The notes under the pieces were generated by a model. The model was given only the letters and a program-made list of their open reading frames with translations, searched no databases and had not been told where the DNA came from. A stretch of 64,000 bases of DNA from Callorhinus ursinus (lineage: Eukaryota > Chordata > Mammalia > Carnivora > Otariidae): contig NW_020312827.1 of the NCBI RefSeq assembly GCF_003265705.1, forward strand, positions 21,395,270-21,459,269. Direction: 5' to 3'. Shown here piece by piece: positions 11,088-22,410 of this stretch (its first letter is position 1; each line of letters opens with the position of its first letter). The translations under genes and the position numbers were made by a program.

Positions 11088-11569
11088 GTATTTTATTTAC
11101 CTTGAAGGAAACAATTTCCATCTTCTTCAGTAGGAGAAATTACTTTTCCTGTTTGTCTAACCTGTGCCCAAGGGAGTTGCAGCATGGCCCCAAATGGTTA
11201 GACTTGTGTGTTTTTACACCTCTAGATGTTTTTACTTGAGATTTCTGGTGCATTTTAGGCAATTATGCCTGGTGTCATTTTATTATTTTTCTGAAGATCA
11301 TCTCGGACCTTCATCTTCCTCTACTGTTGGAGGTCTTTTGGTTTGTCTTAATGTTGTTTGATCTTTGTTATTACCAGTTGTTCCAGAATCATATCTGTCT
11401 TCTTCATCCTCCCTTCTTTTTTCCTTCCCTTTCTCGCTCTGTGGCTATCTCTCCTTCCTCCTTTCTTTTCTTCCTTCTGATCCTTTTTACTCATTCCCTA
11501 TTTATTGGTTCAGTAGGTATTTTGGGGTCTATCATTTCTCATCATGACACTGTGATATCAGAGATGAGT
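11088..11569. other. pyrimidine-rich non-coding sequence
   Basis: T/C-rich, including a second dense pyrimidine stretch at about 11398-11478. Plus-strand frames of 60-93 codons are rich in L, S and F because of this composition. No gene recognised. Confidence 0.4.
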
Positions 11570-11715
11570 ACTTTTCCTGCTCATAAAATGGAGAAGAGGA
11601 GAACCTAGTTTGAAGTGCTGTTGTGAGAGATGAGATCCTATGTATAAAATGCTTAGAACAAGAATCAGGTAGTCAGTAAGTACTAAAAAATGTTAGCTAT
11701 GACTACTATTTTAGT
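11570..11715 (+). mobile_element. MIR 3' half
   Basis: Sense MIR: 'aaaatggagaagaggagaac', 'gagatgagatcctatgt' and the tail 'aaatgcttagaacaag' followed by 'agtaagtactaaaaaatg'. The head is missing or unrecognisable. Confidence 0.65.
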
Positions 11716-12251
11716 GAAAATAACTTCAGGCATCTTACGTGGTAGAAAGAGATTAGAGTTTTCAAGACTGCACAACCTTTAGCAGTGCATGCCTTATCCT
11801 TCTTTTACAATCCAGTCTCAGTCCTGTGGATAACCAGGGTAATCAGGAACCCCTACTCCAAACCCCTGACTTTGGTCCACACAGATGGCTTTATTATCTT
11901 CCTCTCTTCTTATGTCTGCCAGGTAAACATTATTTTTCTAAGGTTTTTGTTTGTTTGTTTTTGAAGACTACTGTTGTTAATACATTTTTTCCTGGATCTG
12001 TTTATAATCACACTGCTATCCTTGACTTAATGGTAAGCATTTACATAACAATGAAGTCATAGCTCATAAGCTCTGGTCCGGGCTCAACTGTTCAGAAAGA
12101 CCATTATGAATTTCTTTAAACCAACTTTACTTTTTCCCTATTACTTGAAGTCCATGAAAATTTTACTTCTTTTCTTCTCTTTCTGACCGCTTACGTGGAT
12201 GGAAATCTCTGTTTTAAAGCTTTAAATTTACCTCTTCATTGACACCTTCTT
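11716..12251. other. unrecognised non-coding sequence
   Basis: Nothing recognised. The plus-strand frame at 11826-12062 resembles no family. Confidence 0.4.
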
Positions 12252-12264
12252 CATACATATTTTA

Positions 12265-12481
12265 TTTTATTTTTTATTTTTTTTATTTTTAAAGATTTTA
12301 TTTATTTATTTATTTGTGAGAGAGAGAATGAGAGATAGACAGCACGAGAGGGAAGAGGGTCGGAGGGAGAAGCAGACTCCCTGCTGAGCAGGGAACCTGA
12401 TGTGGGACTCGATCCTGGGACTCCAGGATCATGACCTGAGCCGAAGGCAGTCGCTTAACCAACTGAGCCACCCAGGCGCCC
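12265..12481 (-). mobile_element. SINEC (arctoid-type body) with perfect 13-base TSD
   Basis: Minus-strand, full-length carnivore SINE. The tail consists of TTTTA repeats plus 'aaagattttatttatt'. The body has 'gggactccaggatcatgacc' and 'gccgaaggcagtcgcttaac', and the head is complete at 'gccacccaggcgcccc'. Target duplications 'catacatatttta' at 12252-12264 and 12482-12494 are identical. Confidence 0.95.
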
Positions 12482-12494
12482 CATACATATTTTA

Positions 12495-13271
12495 AATACA
12501 GGTTACAAAGTGCTTACGTCTTGCTCTTCCCTTCATACTACGTGCTGGTATAGCTGACAATTTTTTTCATTCTTGTAAACTAATTTCTAAGCTTTGGAGG
12601 ACATGATTTCAGCCTCATGGTTGTGTGAACAGAAAAGAAAGTTTTTTCAGTTTCACCTGGCTCCACCTTTTTCGTTGAATATCCGTTCATTTTCCTAATT
12701 CACTAACTTTTTCTATGTGTATTCCAAAAAGCATGTCATCCTAATACTATTTAAAGAGGTACTTTTAAAAGGTTGGGCCCCTCCTATGTTTTCATACTCT
12801 CTAAATTTTTAGCAGTTTCCTAGAGACAGAGCTCATATCTCTTTCCAATTTTTCATAGTTTTTCCCCAGAAGAAAGGGAAGGAATATGCAATCCCAAACT
12901 TTTTGTTTTGATCAGCTACAGTTGAATTTATGACTGAAGGGTCTTCCAGTTTAGATCTCGGGTCCTTTTGACTTCCTGGGCGGGTGGGGCTTACCTCTTC
13001 TTGGGACCTGGGCACCATGTCCTCCTCTTCATATTCAGATTTATTGTCATACTAAAGGAACATCCATTGGCTTTTCTTCTCTCAGAGCTAGACCTCTAGC
13101 CTTTGGTATTCAGAGCCATTTGTTTTTTATTGCATGTTGCTTTTTGTACTTTTTTCATTTTAATGACCCTCTACAGATTTCTTTTGAATATTTTCCCTAT
13201 TTCCTTTAATTCCTTTTCTGCATTATCTGTTTATCCCAGGCTGAGTTACTCCTATCCCTACAATAATTCTG
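12495..13271. other. unrecognised non-coding sequence
   Basis: T-rich DNA without recognised repeats or genes. Confidence 0.4.
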
Positions 13272-13862
13272 CTTTTCATTCATTCGGCAGATACTTATTG
13301 TATGCCTGCTATACGCTACCATATACATGGCCTTAGGGATGCAAGGGAAAACAAGGCAGGTGGGCTCTCTGTTCCCATGGAGTTTTCATTTTAGGGTGGA
13401 AGACAAACAAATAAGTGAATAATAAAATTTTGGATAGTGACATATGCTACAAAGAAAATAATGAGGTGTGATGGCATGGAGACCTGGGTTGAGGTGAGTA
13501 TGCAAGCTATCTTTGTAGTAGGATGATAAAGACCTCTCTGAGAAGGTAGCTTTGAGCTGAGAACAGGATGAAAAGAGAATCGGGTTAAGAACATTCCAGG
13601 CTGAGGGAACAGCAAGAATGTAGAGCTGGAGGTGGGAAAGAGCTGTTTAGGGAACAGGAAGAAGGCCATTGTGGCGATAGCAGAACTAGAGAGGGTAAGA
13701 AGGATAGAAAAGGGAAAGGGGAAAGTAGAGAAGTCGGAAGAAGTCGGAGCACATAGAATGCTGCGGTCCCTTGTCCTGGAGACCCCTGTAGATTTGCTTC
13801 TAGAAGACTGTAAGCCTTGGTACTGCTTTTGGATTTCATGTTGTGGGTTATAGGAGGCCACC
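13272..13862 (-). mobile_element. L2 LINE 3' region, antisense
   Basis: Antisense L2, from its 3' end ('cagatacttattgtatgcct') through 'gttcccatggagttttcatt', 'gacctctctgagaaggtagc', 'gagggaacagcaagaatgt' and 'ggaacaggaagaaggccatt'. On the minus strand this is the end of ORF2 plus the 3' UTR. The 156-codon frame at 13391-13861 covers it but does not read as the L2 protein, because the true frame is broken. Confidence 0.85.
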
Positions 13863-14644
13863 AGGTAATTCTGAGCCAGGCAATAATAAGATATGAGTTG
13901 GCTAATGTGTGAGAGTACACACGAAGGACAAGAGTAGAAGCAAGAGAACCAGTTGGTGGCTCCCTCTTTTAATTAGAATGGTGTTTTGTTGAATCCAAGT
14001 GCCCCAAACTGGCTTATACAAGGACACAATTGTATCACATATAAAAGTCCATTAGCAAGGTAGACCCTAGGGTTGGTTACTTCAGCAACTCTGTGATGTT
14101 ATCAGGTGATGCCCTCTACCATGCCTGGCTTTCATTTCATCCTCATGCTGGTCAAGACAGATGCTGTAGCTCTAAGCATTATGTCCCAAGATGACCAAGT
14201 CTGGAGGCAGGAGAGAAATTAGCACAGCATGGGGCAATTTATTAGCAAGTGTCCTGTCTTCTAAACTTGTGCCGTACCAGAACTGGGTACTCCTGAACCT
14301 ATCACTGACAGCTGTGAATTTAGCAGTATTTACTTGAGCCAATGATTTGGGGATGGATAATGGGGAGTTAGCCCCTACTACTGTAACCCAGAGAGAAATA
14401 AATACCAAATACCTGGCCTCATGTGTGGTATACACGAAGACCGCAAACAAAACTAGACCAAAAACAAACAAACAAAACAACCGCCCCCTGCCCACCTTCT
14501 TTTGACACTTCATACAAACCGATATTCTGGAGGCATTTCTGTTTCCAAATAGGTTTTTCCTGTCTGTAACATAATAAGAAGATATTCAACTAACTTTTCA
14601 AGTTTGCTTATAAAGAGAGTGGTTATTTGAATTTTTCTTCTATG
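13863..14644. other. unrecognised sequence, possibly an old diverged repeat at 13990-14170
   Basis: 'aaactggcttatacaagg' followed by 'tgatgttatcaggtgatgcc' recalls the layout of old mammalian dispersed repeats, but I cannot name a family. The rest is unrecognised, including the 113-codon minus-strand frame at 14172-14513. Confidence 0.35.
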
Positions 14645-14812
14645 ACAGGTAATACTCTAGGAAGTTTACAATGAGAACTGCATTGGACTTTACAACCAAC
14701 CTATGAAGTAGATATTTTTAAATCCATTTTGCAGAACAAAAGGCTGGGCCTAATTAAATTGATGAAGGTCACACAGCAATTTTTGCCAGTCTCCAAAGTC
14801 TATGTATATTCT
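14645..14812 (-). mobile_element. MIR fragment
   Basis: Minus-strand MIR: 'acaaccaacctatgaagtag', the core 'ccattttgcagaacaaaagg' and 'gatgaaggtcacacagcaat'. Head end missing. Confidence 0.75.
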
Positions 14813-16644
14813 TCTATAATTTTGAGAATAAAATAAAAGTATATTTATAGCCATGGTTGAATCTGCATACTTGAGTCTTTCTAGAGGATTCTGGATAGAT
14901 AGCTTGCCTAGGTCTCAATAGCTGGATCTCATTTTTTAGCTTCCAAGGGCTCACAGGCAATATGAAAAGCAATAATCTTCAAATTGAACAAATAAAGATC
15001 AGAAGTGATATATCACCAAGAAGCAGACTCCAGAGGAATATATCTTCTATTTGACAACTCACATGTAATAAAGACAGTGCCTAATTATTTTAAAAATACT
15101 TTGATGGGAGGAGGATGTTGTTTTGTGGATGTTGAGGTGCTAATCTTTTTCAAAAGGGGTATTATGAAAGATAAAATCAACAAAAATACACTGTTTCTAC
15201 CTGAAGGCAAGTTCTTTATTCCACTCGGTTTGAGGTTTTGTCTTTGTGGTTTTAACCTCTGCCTCAGTGTGTACTTTGCACAGATATTGACCAAACCATA
15301 GCTGCTGAGATGTGAAATTAGGTGATTTAAAGATTCACTTCTGATTCCCAAGATATGCTCCAGGGCATACTGTGATGTGCTTTAGGGCATAAAACGATCT
15401 CAAGCTGGGACTAAGGGGGGGGCGAAAATAATCTCTGCGGTAAAAATAAATATTGCATGGTGGCAAGATGGTTAGAACGTTACGTTCTTAAAAATTTTCT
15501 GAAAAACTATACCTTTCATAAAATCAGGTTATAAGACAGGAAACTAAACTATCAATTGTTGACTTTATTATACACTGGAAACTTATTCAATATATTGTAA
15601 ATTGCTCTCATCTGTTCAAAGATGAAATTCACTGGTTTTTTTTTTTTTTTTTTTTCCCTAAACTAGTTTTGGATCAATGTGTGGAGCTAAAAATAAATAT
15701 AAAACCTCTGGGGGATTTTTGGTACACCCAGATTTTAATTTGTCCATGGTAATGAGGGGAAAAGGAGATGGTAGCTCTTGAGTGCCCAGTTCTAAAGAAT
15801 GGAGTATTGGTATAGAAAACAAGATAATTCTACCAAGGCTTTGATTGATCTGTCATTTGCATAATCAGGAGTAAAGGACAGTCTTAAGAGTATAGTCTTC
15901 CAAATAACTTTTATCTGTGTAACCAGAAAACAATGAAACATTGACTCAATGCTTCCTGAACATGTTCCTTTCTACCCTCTGGCAGAGCTTCTAATAAGTG
16001 AACTGATCAGAAAACAGTGGAGGAAAGGCAGAAAGAGAAACAAGGAATCTGGGTTAATTTCCAAACTGAATAATCAGCTTCCTACTAAAAAAAAAAGAAT
16101 TGGCAAGGCTGTATGGAAGGTTCCATGATTCCTTCATTCCCATTGTGGCAGAAGTATGTGAGCTGGCAAGAGAGACCAGCAAATACTATGGATAAACCTA
16201 ATCATTTCTCAAAGGCTCCCATTTAACTCACTATAATTTAAGATTACACAGCCCTACTTGCCCTGCATACATCCCCTTCTGTGTTGAGTCTACAACTTTG
16301 CTTGAGAACCTAACAATTCTCACCCTGAATGGTGTGTTAACATGGAGTGCTTTGTAGTTGGTGACACACTTGGGGATTTGCAAGCTTGGCCCAGGGGAAA
16401 AAAATCTGTCTTCCCTCCCTGAATCTGGAAAAACTTGGCCACTATCCCAGTAGCCCATATCCCCTGATTCCCCCGCTCCAACATTCTTTTTATGATTTTT
16501 ATATATATATATATATTCCAGCTCATTTATGTTGCTCCAGATTGGTGCAGAGCAAAAACTTGGTTGAGACTCATGGGCTTGTGTCCCAAACAACCTAGAT
16601 ACTATCCAGCAAAGTGGAGATTATTAGAATCCTTGGAAAAACTA
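14813..16644. other. unrecognised non-coding sequence with homopolymer runs
   Basis: No repeat family or gene recognised over about 1.8 kb. It holds an eight-or-nine-base G-run near 15414-15422, a long T-run at 15635-15656, a short A-run near 16087-16097 and a small (TA)n at 16500-16516. Frames up to 120 codons (16231-16593, minus) resemble nothing. Confidence 0.4.
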
Positions 16645-16800
16645 CAGAGCTGCTGTTAATATACTGATTTTACATATGAGAAAAGAGAGTTTAAGTGACT
16701 TGCCCAACTTCACACAGTTAAGTGTCAGAACCAGGATTTGGACACAGTTTGGTTTGAGACTGAAGATCAGGCTCTTTCTACTATACTCTGCTATCTCCCA
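16645..16800 (-). mobile_element. MIR SINE fragment
   Basis: Minus-strand MIR: the core 'attttacatatgagaaaaga', 'gacttgcccaacttcacaca', then the head region 'cagaaccaggatttggacac' and 'ctctttctactatactctgc'. The tail end is missing. Confidence 0.82.
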
Positions 16801-17774
16801 GACTTATATTTATATAAGGCACCAAGAGGTGAAGTGGAAAGTTGTCTTCAAGTAAAATGGTATGTGGCATGTACTAAACATTTACTAAATATTTCTTGGA
16901 TGAAAAAAAAAATTAGCAATTGGCTTCTGGATTTTTTTTCTCTTTCATACTTGCTAAATTAAAAAGAAAATGAGCATTCACTACTTTTACAATTACTAAA
17001 AGAAGAAGAAAAGGAAAGAAAAAAAAAGTTGCTCTTTTCCACATGCAGAAAATGGCTCCAGAAATAAAAATGCCTGTAAAGAAGTTTTGGATGAGGAATA
17101 TTCTTCAAAGGTCAAATCATCACTGTTAGCACTGGGTCAGTTGCTGTTGGTCTAGTGGATTCAGTTCTTAGAATGGTCAATGTCACACAGTGACCTTGTA
17201 ATTCTCTTTCCCTTTGTCTCTCCATCTGTGTGCAGATTTAATCCCTGTCACCCTTCCAGGAGAATGAGATGTTCTAATGAGTCCAGAGATGTAAAGTACT
17301 CTTAGAGGCTTGGATAAAAAGCCCTGAGAGTAGAGAACAGTGTTATAAGTAAGGTTGCAAGCCAGTACACATTCAACAGTTACTGATTTATAGCCCACAA
17401 GGCTTTAAACACATCACAGAGAAGTTGAGAAGGGAAAGAAATGATTACCAATGTGCATCCACAAAGCTTGATCTATCATAATTGCATAATAAGAATTATA
17501 TGCCATGAAAAACCAGTCTTTGCGTTTCTACTGTGAGATGGGAAGCCACGCCTAATTTTTGGATCTCAAGCATAAAGTAAGAGAGATATACATAGATTCT
17601 TAAAATTTAGAAAACAGAAGTTTGGAAGACAAATCTCTTCCAGTAATTTCTAAATTTAGAGATGTGTTGTCATGGAAAATACTGGGACCAGAAGCTTAGC
17701 TTAACAAATCCCACAGATGACTCAGGGCAAAAATGCTCAATCCCACACCATACCACCAATTGCTTAAAAGAACT
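16801..17774. other. unrecognised non-coding sequence
   Basis: Purine-rich around 16999-17030, otherwise without recognised content. Confidence 0.4.
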
Positions 17775-17978
17775 GTCCTGTTGTTCAATAGAACTTTTTA
17801 TGATGATGGACATGACCTATTCTGAGCTGTCCAAAACAGAAGCCACTAGCTATGTGTGGTTACTGAACACTCGAAATGAGGTGAGTGTGAGCAAGGAACT
17901 GAAATATTAATCATATTTAACTTTAAATCATTTGAATATAAATAGAGCCACATATTGCTAATGGCACAGGTCTAGACC
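17775..17978 (+). mobile_element. MER3-like hAT DNA transposon
   Basis: 'ctgttgttcaatagaacttt', 'gccactagctatgtgtggtt', 'actgaacactcgaaatgagg' and the returning end 'gagccacatattgctaatgg' follow the MER3-type non-autonomous hAT element, which is partly palindromic. Length of about 204 bases fits. The family name is from memory. Confidence 0.7.
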
Positions 17979-18324
17979 CAAGTTAATGTACCAGAGGTTC
18001 CTATTTCACAGTCTCTGTTGTAAGCATGTTCAATTCCAATGACCCTGCTAGCTTGTTGCAGTTGATAGCGTCAGAAGAGCCTTTTCAGAAACCAGACTTG
18101 AATGAAAGAAGATACTTTCCCCATTATTTCATGACTCTAGAAGTTCAAAAGCCTGGACATTCTCTCGTAATAAGAAACCCAAAAGCTCCTTTAAGCAGTT
18201 GTTGGCTTTTTCATCGACTGACTGCTTCTCTGTAGATAATGGCAAGGGACAGACTGACATAGGACTTTTAAAGAACTCTGATTCCATATGAATCCCTCTG
18301 GATGCATTGGTATTCATGTACACA

Positions 18325-18385
18325 TTTATTCACTCAAAAAATATTGAGTATCTATCATGGGCCAGATGCTGTTCTCTCAAAGATA
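18325..18385 (-). mobile_element. L2 3' end fragment, antisense
   Basis: 'catttattcactcaaaaaat' followed by 'tgagtatctatcatgggcca' and 'gatgctgttct' is the antisense L2 3' terminus. Only about 60 bases remain. Confidence 0.65.
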
Positions 18386-18456
18386 AGTTTCCACTGTTAA
18401 CATTTTTTTGTGTTGCATTGCACCCTACCCCATTGGCAATGGCAGGGGTGGGAGGG

Positions 18457-18512
18457 CAGCATGGCATGAGGAAGGAGCTTTGGAATCAAACCAACCTAAA
18501 ATAGCACTGTGG
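18457..18512 (+). mobile_element. MIR head fragment
   Basis: 'gcagcatggcatgaggaagg' and 'gctttggaatcaaacc' resemble the tRNA-derived MIR head. Short and tentative. Confidence 0.4.
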
Positions 18513-18514
18513 CT

Positions 18515-18875
18515 TAGAATGGGGTTGAGCAAAATTTTTATTATACAGGGTCACATCATAAATATTTTATGCTCTGTGAGCCATATAATTTCTTTCACAA
18601 CTCTTCAATCTGTAGTTGTAGTGCCAAATAAACCATGGAGAATACATAATCATATAAGCTTGGCTATATTCCAATAAAACTTTATATATGGGCATTGGAA
18701 TTTGAATTTTATATATTTTTCTTGCATCACAAGATGTTACTTTGCCTTTGGTATTTTCTCAATCATTAAAAAATGTAAAAATCACTTTTTAGTTCAGAGA
18801 CCATACAAAGACAAGCAATAGAATATATTTAGCTCATGGGCTATCATAGTTTGCTAACCACTCGCCTAATAAGTG
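18515..18875. mobile_element. hAT-type DNA transposon remnant, family not named
   Basis: 'cataaatattttatgctctg', 'tgagccatataatttctttc', 'ttccaataaaactttatata' and the closing 'catagtttgctaaccact' follow the common mammalian element whose ends read 'ggcaaactatggcc' and which contains 'ttccaataaaactttattta'. Orientation and exact family name are uncertain. Confidence 0.6.
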
Positions 18876-18909
18876 AGAAAATGTCTATGATACAATGTAA
18901 CTAAAAACT

Positions 18910-19170
18910 CTTTATGAACATTTTAATAATTATATTCCATCATGCGAGTGTGTGTGTCATGTCTGTATGTTGGTTTTCTTTATTTTTGGATTTTTCCAAA
19001 TTTCAGTCATTAAAATTAAGATGAACATCTTTGTTCATAAAGATTTCTATTATGGATTATTATGCAAGTTGGAGGGTATAGCTATTTTAAGATTTTTACT
19101 ACGTTGCTGCCAACTTGCTTTCGAAAAAGTTGTACAAGTTATATTTCACAAGAGCCCTAAGTAGTATTTT
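18910..19170 (-). mobile_element. ancient L1 fragment, antisense
   Basis: 'aagatgaacatctttgttca', 'gttggagggtatagctattt' and 'ctgccaacttgctttcgaaa' follow an old L1 ORF2/3' UTR region in antisense order. Heavily diverged. Confidence 0.5.
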
Positions 19171-19949
19171 TCAAATATCCTGAAATTTAACCCTTCTGTA
19201 GGTAGCTCTATAGCTTCATTATTTAGGGTCTTAATCCCATTTTTTAAAAAATTCTTTAAACCTATTTTAGAGACAAGTAGACTGAAATATCCTAGCTGAA
19301 ATTTTCCCAAACAACTTAAAATTGGGTAAACATTTTTTAATTAAAAAACTCCTGCTAGGAATTATACTTTTCTGCCATCAAAAACAATAGGCATGAGTTT
19401 ATTTGAAAGTACCTTAAAGGTTAGTCTTATGTGGCATATATAGATTTGGGCATGCCATGAATCACAGGAGAGTCTGTTTTTGAGACTTAAAGAGTCCAGG
19501 CAAGAATTGGTCCTGAATGGGTTAGACACTGAATTGTCTGAAATGATAGCCAAGACCAGGTCTAGGTTTAAGTCCCATTTATGAAATATCTGCTGTAAAT
19601 GGGGGTCTCCAAATCCAGCCCATAAGCTAGTAATACTCTTGAGATCAGGTTTTCATCCTTCTATAGAGAAATGCGTAACATAAAGCTGAATGTTTCCAAT
19701 TTTGCTTTAAAGCGTCTTTTAGTAAAATAATGGTGTTCTATAGATTTTTTCATAATGATATTTGACAAAATAAAAGCAACAACACATCCTGTGGGTCTTA
19801 CCCAAATCAAATATATGTATCTATGAACATACATTATTTTTATATTTTATATTTATACAAATATGTTATATATATGCATATACATAATATTATATATGAA
19901 ATTTCCATGAATTACTGGGCTTGATATTGATCAGTTACTTCACAAATAT
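19171..19949. other. unrecognised AT-rich sequence
   Basis: No repeat recognised except an AT-rich, low-complexity patch with TATA repeats at 19828-19902. Confidence 0.45.
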
Positions 19950-20120
19950 CATAATTGACTCTTACTCTTCACAGCCATTTGAGTTAGCTATTCTTATCTC
20001 TTTTACAGATAAAGAAATGGAGGCTAAGAGAGGTTAAATAATCTACCTGAGGTTACACAGCTAGTAGGTGGCATAGTCAAGACTCAAAATTTAAAGACTT
20101 TTTCTACCTATTTCTTTATA
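19950..20120 (-). mobile_element. MIR SINE
   Basis: Minus-strand MIR: 'cttcacagccatttgagtta', the core 'tcttttacagataaagaaat', 'ctgaggttacacagctagta' and 'ggtggcatagtcaagactc'. Well recognisable. Confidence 0.82.
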
Positions 20121-20244
20121 TACTGCCATATAAATTACGTTTACAAAATTGGTGATATTTTGAAGTCCCTTCCAACCCCATGATTCCAATCATTAGAAAC
20201 AAATATGATGTCACTGAGATATTGACGTCTATGATATAGCTATT

Positions 20245-20732
20245 ATTTTTACTGAAGTGTAGTTGACACATAATATATTAGTCTTAGGTATACAACATAG
20301 TGATTCAACATTTATTTACATTACAAAGTGATCACCATGCTAAATCTAGCCACCATCTGTCACCACACAAAGTTGTTATATATTATTAACTCTATTCCCT
20401 ATGCTAAATAAGACACCCCATGTCTTATTTATTTTATAACTGAAAGACTGTACATTTTCCCTTCCCCTATATCACCCATCTCCCCATCCCCTTCCCTCTG
20501 GTGACCACCACATTGTTCCTCTATACTTATAAGTCTATTTCTGTTTTGTTTTGTTTGGCTTATTTTGTTAGATTTATCATATAAATGAAATCATATGGTG
20601 TTTGTCTTTCTCTCTGTGACTTATTTCATTTAACATAATACCCTTGAGATCTGTCCATGTTGTCATAAATGGAAAGATTTCATTCTTTTTTTTGTGACTG
20701 AGCAATATTCCATTTATATGTATACAAGTCAC
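20245..20732 (-). mobile_element. L1 LINE 3' end, 5'-truncated, with 13-base TSD
   Basis: Antisense L1 3' UTR plus the last bases of ORF2, starting 'tttttactgaagtgtagttg'. Recognisable blocks are 'cttatttattttataactga', 'cttccctctggtgaccacca', 'cttatttcatttaacataat' and 'gagcaatattccatttatat'. It is flanked by 'tgatatagctatt' (20232-20244) and 'tgatatggctatt' (20733-20745), a target duplication with one mismatch. The truncation falls at the TA-rich site of ORF2. Confidence 0.88.
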
Positions 20733-20745
20733 TGATATGGCTATT

Positions 20746-21324
20746 TTTTTCATAAGCTTATTAATGACCTATTTTTATGGGTGTGTTCATAGTCTTATTA
20801 CACACATTAATTCTACCACTAAGCAAATAATACAAAATTAGAATAAGAAGTTATTGGGTTGTACCATTTTCCCCAGGGTGAATCTCTCTTTCAGTTATTA
20901 TATAGTCATTCCGGTGGGAATAGGGCTGCCTGGGACAGCGGGAACCCCATGGTTACTCTCTCTCTCATGTACTGGTAATAGTCTGTTAATGTACCAGTTG
21001 GGATTGGAAACGGTGGATAATATTCCTTGATACTGATATTAAATAGAAGTTGCAGTTAAGTGCCTCAAAGGAAAAGAACAGGTGCTAAAAGGAAAGTGGC
21101 ATAACTTAAGATTTTTAACTTTTCGTGAGCTCTGGAAAGAGACGTTTAATCTGAGATTGTGGACCATGTTGGAGTCATCCAGGTGAAAATAGAGGGGCAA
21201 AGGGGACCCTCACCTAGAAAAAAAGCAGCGTGCTAGGTTTCTGAGATGCCATGATCCAGGAGAAGAATGGCTTAAGTGGAGACTGGCACTGCGGTTGGAA
21301 TCTAGAGTATGTGAGATACTTAAA
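20746..21324. other. unrecognised sequence, possibly part of the flanking L2
   Basis: No family recognised with confidence. It precedes the antisense L2 that begins near 21325. Confidence 0.35.
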
Positions 21325-21470
21325 AATTTTATCCCAACAGTCATGGGAAACAAAGTGAAGGCTTAATCAGCAGAATCACATGATAAGATTTGCATTTGAA
21401 TAAGGTCACTTTGGCTGTATCTAGGAGAATGGATTAGAAGACAAAAAGAAAATATGCAAAGCAGTTATTT
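21325..21470 (-). mobile_element. L2 LINE ORF2 segment, antisense (part 1)
   Basis: 'acagtcatgggaaacaaagt', 'cagaatcacatgataagatt' and 'aaggtcactttggctgtatc' match, in order, the antisense of the last part of L2 ORF2. The SINEC at 21471 interrupts it and the match resumes at 21653. Confidence 0.7.
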
Positions 21471-21652
21471 TTTTTAAAGATTTTATTTATTTATTTGAGA
21501 GAGAGAGAGAATGAGAGATAGAGAACACGAGAGGGAAGAGGGTCAGAGGGAGAAGCAGACTCCCCGCTGAGCAGGGAGCCTGATGCAGGACTCGATCCCG
21601 GGACTCCAGGACCATGACCTGAGCCGAAGGCAGTCGCTTAACCAACTGAGCC
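21471..21652 (-). mobile_element. SINEC (arctoid-type body), head truncated
   Basis: Minus-strand carnivore SINE with tail 'aaagattttatttatttatt' and body 'gactccaggaccatgacctg'. It stops at 'aaccaactgagcc', so about 12 bases of the tRNA-like head ('acccaggcgccc') are missing. No clear target duplication is seen, only 'ttatttt' and 'ctatttt' near the two ends. The body is the same variant as the copy at 12265-12481. Confidence 0.9.
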
Positions 21653-21775
21653 GCTATTTTAATAATCTTATTGAGCCATGATGGGGACTTAAAGTGGTGA
21701 CAATAAAGATGGAGTAAAATGGATGTTTATGAGCATTATCTAGAAGACAAAATCAATGCTTGAGCTTCTGGAGAC
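21653..21775 (-). mobile_element. L2 LINE ORF2 segment, antisense (part 2)
   Basis: 'aataatcttattgagccatg', 'ggatgtttatgagcattatc' and 'tagaagacaaaatcaatgct' continue the antisense L2 order beyond the SINEC. Diverged. Confidence 0.6.
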
Positions 21776-22082
21776 ATAATTCTTTTTCTCTAACCTCTGA
21801 GTTTGGAATAAATTGAAGAAAGTTGAGACATGAGACAATTGCATCCTTCAAGGGAAACTTGGGTATGTGACCGGTTCTTTCCTAATGTCTCTGTCCAAGT
21901 CTAGAATGTGAAATGGCCCACTAAGGGAGTGTATTAGCCTATAGATCCACTTTGCCAGGATCTCTATCTTATATCTGTGCAGGCCCCATAGGGACAGAGA
22001 GACATGGGCTTCCAAACTGCCCCTGGAGGCCAAACCTGGGATCTGACCTAGGAGATGTTCTCCTGGAGGCAGAGGAGCAAAA
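21776..22082. other. unrecognised sequence between L2 and L1 segments
   Basis: No family recognised. By position it may be decayed L2. Confidence 0.35.
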
Positions 22083-22133
22083 TGTACCCACTCTTTAAAA
22101 AAAAAAAAAATTAATGAGATATAATTTACCTAC
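22083..22133 (-). mobile_element. L1 LINE 3' terminus, antisense (part 1, before MLT1)
   Basis: An A-run followed by 'ttaatgagatataatttacc' is the antisense 3' UTR of an L1M-type element. The match breaks at 22134, where an LTR begins, and resumes at about 22411 with 'gtaattcacttaccataaaa'. Confidence 0.75.
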
Positions 22134-22410
22134 TGTAGTCAGCAAAATAATGGACTCTCAAAGACATCATAATTTAACACTGGAACCTGTGAATATGTTA
22201 CCTTTCATGATAAAAGTAATTTTGCAGATGTGATTCAGTTTAGGGACCTTGAAATGGGGATAGTATCCTAGGTTATCCAGGTGGGCTCAATCTTATGATG
22301 TGAGTATTTTCAAGTGGAAAACCTCTTCTGGTGGGGATAGAAAGAAATATCTGACAGTGTATTAAGGGTCAAAGAGATGTGACTTTGTTAACTTTAAAGA
22401 TGATAGGAAA
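22134..22410 (+). mobile_element. MLT1-like solo LTR (ERVL-MaLR) inserted in an L1
   Basis: It begins 'tgtagtcagcaaaataatgg' and continues with 'aacctgtgaatatgttacct', 'ttttgcagatgtgattcagt' and 'ggttatccaggtgggctcaa', the classic MLT1 order. About 277 bases are left, so the LTR has deletions. It splits an antisense L1 3' UTR. The L1 bases 'ttacctac' before it and 'ttcacttac' after it suggest a degraded short target duplication. No internal retroviral genes. Confidence 0.85.

Noticed and set aside
10894..11608. Several overlapping frames of 60-93 codons with L/S/F-rich, membrane-like composition
   Set aside because: They result from a pyrimidine-rich, low-complexity tract. No signal peptide plus domain and no homologue was recognised.
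13391..13861. 156-codon minus-strand open frame, the longest in the window
   Set aside because: It lies over the antisense L2 LINE (13272-13862). The residues do not read as L2 ORF2p and show no other domain, so it is a chance frame in decayed repeat.
22134..22410. Possible intact endogenous retrovirus near the MLT1 LTRs (also 34012-34398 and 54150-54590)
   Set aside because: All three are solitary, decayed LTRs in unrelated positions. No gag, pol or env sequence lies between or beside them.
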